The position numbers were made by a program, and so were the translations under genes. A model generated the notes under the pieces. The model was given only the letters and a program-made list of their open reading frames with translations. It did no database searches and was not told the DNA's origin. From Sulfitobacter sp. EhC04 (GTDB lineage Bacteria > Pseudomonadota > Alphaproteobacteria > Rhodobacterales > Rhodobacteraceae), in NCBI RefSeq assembly GCF_001650875.1, contig NZ_LXYI01000017.1, forward strand, positions 124,001 through 188,000: a DNA stretch of 64,000 bases, given 5' to 3'. Shown one piece after another: positions 61,175 through 64,000 of the stretch (position 1 is the stretch's first letter; every line of letters starts with the position of its first letter).

Positions 61175-61521
61175 TGACGGTCCCCGTCCTCAAGGACATC
61201 CTGCGCCAGCACGCCGAAGAGGCGGCACATCTGTGGTGTGTCTATGACTGGCACCTGCTGCACCCGGACGAAAACCCCGATATGGATGAGGAACGGCTGG
61301 CGCGGTTGATGGACCGCCTCGATGCGCATCTGGACGGGTTGCGCGTGGCGGGCAAGCACGGCCAGCGCATCGCGCAGGACCGCTATGACGAATTTCCCGA
61401 AGCGGGCGAATTGTTCGTTCTGCGCATGCTGCAACCGGCAGCGGCAAAGATAACCGTTGAAACGCTGGATCTGGATGCGGTGCGGGAATATCTGGCGTCA
61501 ATGTTGCCGTCAGCAATTTAG
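61174..61521 (+). CDS. Short TIGR02270-like protein (N-terminal part only)
   Basis: 115 residues matching the beginning of TIGR02270-family T6SS-associated proteins: ILRQHAEEAAHLWCVYDWHL, then RLARLMDRLDAHLDGLRVAG. Family members usually continue for several hundred residues with HEAT-like repeats; here the protein ends at LPSAI. It could be a truncation or a genuinely short form; I see no continuation in other frames because the minus-strand gene begins seven bases later. Confidence 0.65.
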   Translation: MTVPVLKDILRQHAEEAAHLWCVYDWHLLHPDENPDMDEERLARLMDRLDAHLDGLRVAGKHGQRIAQDRYDEFPEAGELFVLRMLQPAAAKITVETLDLDAVREYLASMLPSAI

Positions 61522-61527
61522 GCATCA

Positions 61528-62430
61528 TCACACAACCGCGATCTGGTTGATCCTTGTCCAGGCTTCGCCATCGAAGCGCAGCACATCCTTCTCGCCAAGG
61601 CTCCAAAGCACGTTCTCTCCTTTGCCGAGGTTGTAAAACGTCTTGGCCAGCATCATCGCTTCGGGCACTGGCACGAATCCGTCTTCGGGGGTCCAGGTCA
61701 GCAAAGCGCGGGTCATGGCGCAATAGATATTACCCCGGAAATCCTGAAGTCCCCAGATATCTCTGATCGGGCTTGGCGGCGTGAAGAGGACAAATTCGTC
61801 GCGACGGCCCTTCGCCATGATCCCGCTGATGCCGCCCACATATACAAAACCATCATCGGCACAGATGATGCTGATGAAAGCCAGATTTGTCGCGCATTGC
61901 ACCGGCGTCCAGACGGAACCATCATACCACCAGATCACGCCATCACGGCCTGCCGCGTAAATCTCGGTCCCGGAATATCCGGCTATCGCTTCGAGATGGT
62001 TCTTGGGAAATTCCTCGCGCATGCCGTCGCCCGGTCCGAATTCAATCCAGTTGTCCGGACCCAAACGCCGGTAAACACGCAAGTTGGCACCGCAGGCGAC
62101 GATATCCGGTCCCGCCGCTGTAACGCCCCGCACGGGTCTTTCATCCGGATCAATGGTTTCAAGCGTTGTGGCACCATCTTCGAAAATCACTGCTTCGGCA
62201 TACTGCCCAACTGCGATGCGCGTCTTTCCAGCGTTGGCATAGGTCAGAGCAGAGACCTCAAAATCAAAGTAACCCAATTCTGTCGCCTGCGTTGGGGTCA
62301 ATTCATAGATCGCGGCATGCGGGTTCTCGAAATCAAGTGCAAATTCATCGACGACAAGTCCAAAGAAGGCCTCATCGTCGTTGCGCACGGCGGCCCGCGT
62401 CAAAGACGTTGATTCAAGGATTGGCCTCAT
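61528..62430 (-). CDS. Beta-propeller-like protein, candidate immunity protein
   Basis: 300 residues with no signal peptide. It is built of repeats with Gly-Asp/Gly-Ser turns and aromatic residues: YSGTEIYAAGRDGVIWWYDG, SVWTPVQCATNLAFISIICA, DDGFVYVGGISGIMAKGRRD, FRGNIYCAMTRALLTWTPED and ENVLWSLGEKDVLRFDGEAW. This suggests a six- or seven-bladed propeller. I know no named family for it. It starts 21 bp after the end of the nuclease effector gene on the same strand, the usual place of a T6SS immunity gene, so it may neutralise that nuclease; this is inference. Confidence 0.7.
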   Translation of the reverse strand: MRPILESTSLTRAAVRNDDEAFFGLVVDEFALDFENPHAAIYELTPTQATELGYFDFEVSALTYANAGKTRIAVGQYAEAVIFEDGATTLETIDPDERPVRGVTAAGPDIVACGANLRVYRRLGPDNWIEFGPGDGMREEFPKNHLEAIAGYSGTEIYAAGRDGVIWWYDGSVWTPVQCATNLAFISIICADDGFVYVGGISGIMAKGRRDEFVLFTPPSPIRDIWGLQDFRGNIYCAMTRALLTWTPEDGFVPVPEAMMLAKTFYNLGKGENVLWSLGEKDVLRFDGEAWTRINQIAVV

Positions 62431-62451
62431 TTGTCATCTCCAAAAATGTAT

Positions 62452-63738
62452 CTAGGCTGATGCGAGCCAGTCAGATCGCAATGACGCATAGACCCGCGCG
62501 GGGCCTTCCTCTGCCGGTCCTTTGCCACATCGGTCGGCCCTCAGCGGCTGGTCAGGTGCCATGCCCAATTCATCGCAGTGATAAGAGTCCAATTGCGCCT
62601 TCAGACAGGCATCACTGCAATCCGAGCATGGAAAGACCACCTTGTGTGAGCGCATCGATTCATCACGCATCTCTTCATAGGTCAGGCTTTGCTTGCTCTG
62701 CATTTCCACGACGATGAACGGTTCGGTCTTTTTGAGAACAGGCAGGTCAACGGGTGACGCGTTATCAGACACGAAAGCGCTCATCTCCGTGTGCATCATG
62801 CCGTGCGATCCAGTCGTGTTGGAACATCCTTCGGCGCACACACATGGCGCGTCAGTGGCACTGTAGGGCGGAGGTTGAACATGGCCGGCAGGCGCTGGAA
62901 CAGGTGCCGGGCAGATATCAATCGGGAAGTCATTGGGTCCGATGGTGCCTTCACCCCGTCCATTATTATAGAAACCGGATGCGGGCACCATGTGGTGACC
63001 GGTTTGCCCCGGACAGGGGCATTGGTTACTGCTGCCCTTGGGTGGCAATCGGCACGCCAGCGCGGCCAGACATGGATCCATCTGCGCTGTATCAGCCATT
63101 TCCATCAGGTCAGCGTTATCGCGAAAACTCGACCCCATGACCGGGATCGTCGTATTGTAACCATCTCTGGTTCCCATAATTTCGCCGCGTTCGCCGATTG
63201 ACAGGTCCAAGGCTGCTTTTCTGCATGCTTCGTCAATGCCTGCTTGGTCGCCACAGGCCTCCTCCGCCTTGTCATAGTCACTCTTGCAGGGGTCTCCGTC
63301 TCCGGGGGGATTGGGGTTCCCGATTTTTGGAAAGGGGGGCACATTCGGCGGCGATCCGTGATTGTCGGTCTGGATGTCCGAGAACCGGGTCACGTTCTTG
63401 CCCTCGGCTTTGACATTCATCGAAAACGCCTGGGAATAGGCTTTGCCGGTGTTCTTGGAGCTGATCACACCCTTCTTGGCGGCGCAGCCCGCCTCGTCTC
63501 CGCTGGTTTTGGTGAAATAGGAACTGTTCTTGAGATTAACGGTCTTGCCGCCGATCTTGACCGTGCCTGTGCCCTTGTCTGTGTCCGTATCAAAGCCAAA
63601 GTTCGGATAGGGGATCGGCACGCCGGGCGGCGTCGCCGGATTTTCCGGGGGCGTCATGCAGACATCGGGAAAAGCCGCGATAACCTTGTTGGCCTGTGCC
63701 TTGCAGGACACTTCGAGCTTGTTTGCAAAAACGGTCAT
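62452..63738 (-). CDS. T6SS effector: DUF4150 (PAAR-like) domain with GHH2 HNH/EndoVII nuclease
   Basis: 428 residues, start at 63738 (MTVFANKLEVSCKAQANKVI). Residues 1-130 are a DUF4150 domain (FPDVCMTPPENPATPPGVPI; GTVKIGGKTVNLKNSSYFT; FSMNVKAEGKNVTRFSDIQT), which caps VgrG. The C-terminal domain has GQTGHHMVPASGF (GHH at 247-249), APCVCAEGCSNTTGSHGMMH (His 312 and 316), consistent with the Tox-GHH2 group of the HNH/EndoVII superfamily. Many Cys residues (CSDCSDAC near 371-378) may bind structural zinc. The gene overlaps the ketosynthase-like gene by ATGA and is followed by the propeller gene. Likely a DNase delivered to rival bacteria. Confidence 0.85.
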   Translation of the reverse strand: MTVFANKLEVSCKAQANKVIAAFPDVCMTPPENPATPPGVPIPYPNFGFDTDTDKGTGTVKIGGKTVNLKNSSYFTKTSGDEAGCAAKKGVISSKNTGKAYSQAFSMNVKAEGKNVTRFSDIQTDNHGSPPNVPPFPKIGNPNPPGDGDPCKSDYDKAEEACGDQAGIDEACRKAALDLSIGERGEIMGTRDGYNTTIPVMGSSFRDNADLMEMADTAQMDPCLAALACRLPPKGSSNQCPCPGQTGHHMVPASGFYNNGRGEGTIGPNDFPIDICPAPVPAPAGHVQPPPYSATDAPCVCAEGCSNTTGSHGMMHTEMSAFVSDNASPVDLPVLKKTEPFIVVEMQSKQSLTYEEMRDESMRSHKVVFPCSDCSDACLKAQLDSYHCDELGMAPDQPLRADRCGKGPAEEGPARVYASLRSDWLASA

Positions 63739-64000
63739 GCGGCGGCTCTCTTTCGATCTACCGTCTGAAAGATCGCGGAACCGCAAGCGCCGTCGTCGCC
63801 CGAGGCTTCGACCATGATGCGATGACCGCTGGCGTATTCCTTTTCAAAACTTTCTAGGCCCCAGCCTACCATCAGCGGCACAAACGCCGCGCCGATGTTG
63901 CCAAGGCTATCGCCGGGGGTCCAGATCGGTTGGGGGTCGCGGTGCAGGCGCATGGTGCGCTGCATCGCCAGCGCGCTTTGCTTGAAAAAGAACGCCTCGC
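63735..64000 (-). CDS. Beta-ketoacyl-synthase-like protein of a T6SS effector module, partial
   Basis: The last 87 codons or so before the stop at 63735; the gene starts beyond the window. The peptide includes MQRTMRLHRDPQPIW, GDSLGNIGAAFVPLMVGWGL and HRIMVEASGDDGACGSAIFQ, the C-terminal thiolase-fold end (GxxGAA and DDG segments) found in ketosynthase-like proteins that neighbour DUF2169 and DUF4150 genes in T6SS loci. Their role in effector loading is unclear. The 3' end overlaps the effector start. Confidence 0.65.
   Translation of the reverse strand, partial: EAFFFKQSALAMQRTMRLHRDPQPIWTPGDSLGNIGAAFVPLMVGWGLESFEKEYASGHRIMVEASGDDGACGSAIFQTVDRKRAAA

Overview
The window is GC-rich, gene-dense alphaproteobacterial DNA. 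Gene content (xdhABC with an NCS2 permease, two TRAP carrier systems, several IclR regulators, aromatic-acid catabolic genes, a roseobacter-style purine block) points to a Rhodobacteraceae / Roseobacter-group member. This is inferred from gene families; no rRNA or tRNA gene is present to confirm it, and I saw no CRISPR array.

Region 1 (1-9926) is a purine salvage/catabolism block: the end of an IclR regulator, a bicupin ureidoglycine aminohydrolase, a LysR regulator, then xdhA-xdhB-xdhC, a purine permease and guanine deaminase. Region 2 (9959-13000) is a scar zone: the C-terminal part of an aldehyde dehydrogenase gene, an inserted tricarballylate (tcu) segment with intact tcuA and only the first codons of tcuB, a decayed IclR gene, and an IS6-family remnant. 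Region 3 (13210-19895) is a tightly coupled operon of membrane and envelope genes (GT2, GT-C, GT4, methyltransferase, UPF0104-type membrane protein, PAP2_3 enzyme) that looks like a glycolipid or lipid-linked glycan pathway.

Region 4 (19892-26234) is a minus-strand operon with a TRAP transporter, an MBL-fold hydrolase, a GST and a fumarylacetoacetate-hydrolase-family enzyme, with a TetR regulator behind it whose start codon overlaps a palindromic operator. After a degenerate stretch with thiolase and IS5 remnants, region 5 (27127-36378) is a second aromatic/cyclic-compound catabolic cluster: FAH-family hydrolase, quinone oxidoreductase-like MDR, extradiol-type VOC dioxygenase, IclR regulator, SnoaL-like protein, second TRAP system and MhpA-like FAD monooxygenase. 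Four of its promoter regions share one palindrome, TGTCCGC-N3-GCGGACA, which probably defines the IclR regulon. The IclR gene itself seems to start with ATT.

Region 6 (37002-64000) is a type VI secretion system. One minus-strand operon runs tssA-tssB-tssC-hcp-tssE-tssF-tssG-tagH-tssJ-tssK-tssL-tssM-tagF (60511 to 44511). Left of it, a plus-strand set encodes a PP2C phosphatase, an M15/VanY-type peptidoglycan peptidase, an unusual 816-residue protein joining a TssL-like N-terminus and one membrane helix to a TssM periplasmic region without the TssM ATPase domain, and VgrG; a divergent OmpA-like protein sits at the edge. Right of it are a DUF6484 protein, a short TIGR02270-like protein, and on the minus strand a ketosynthase-like partial gene, a DUF4150-GHH2 nuclease effector and a beta-propeller-like candidate immunity protein. 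TssH/ClpV and the PpkA kinase are not in the window. The most novel items are the TssL-TssM hybrid, the effector/propeller pair and the IclR operator regulon.
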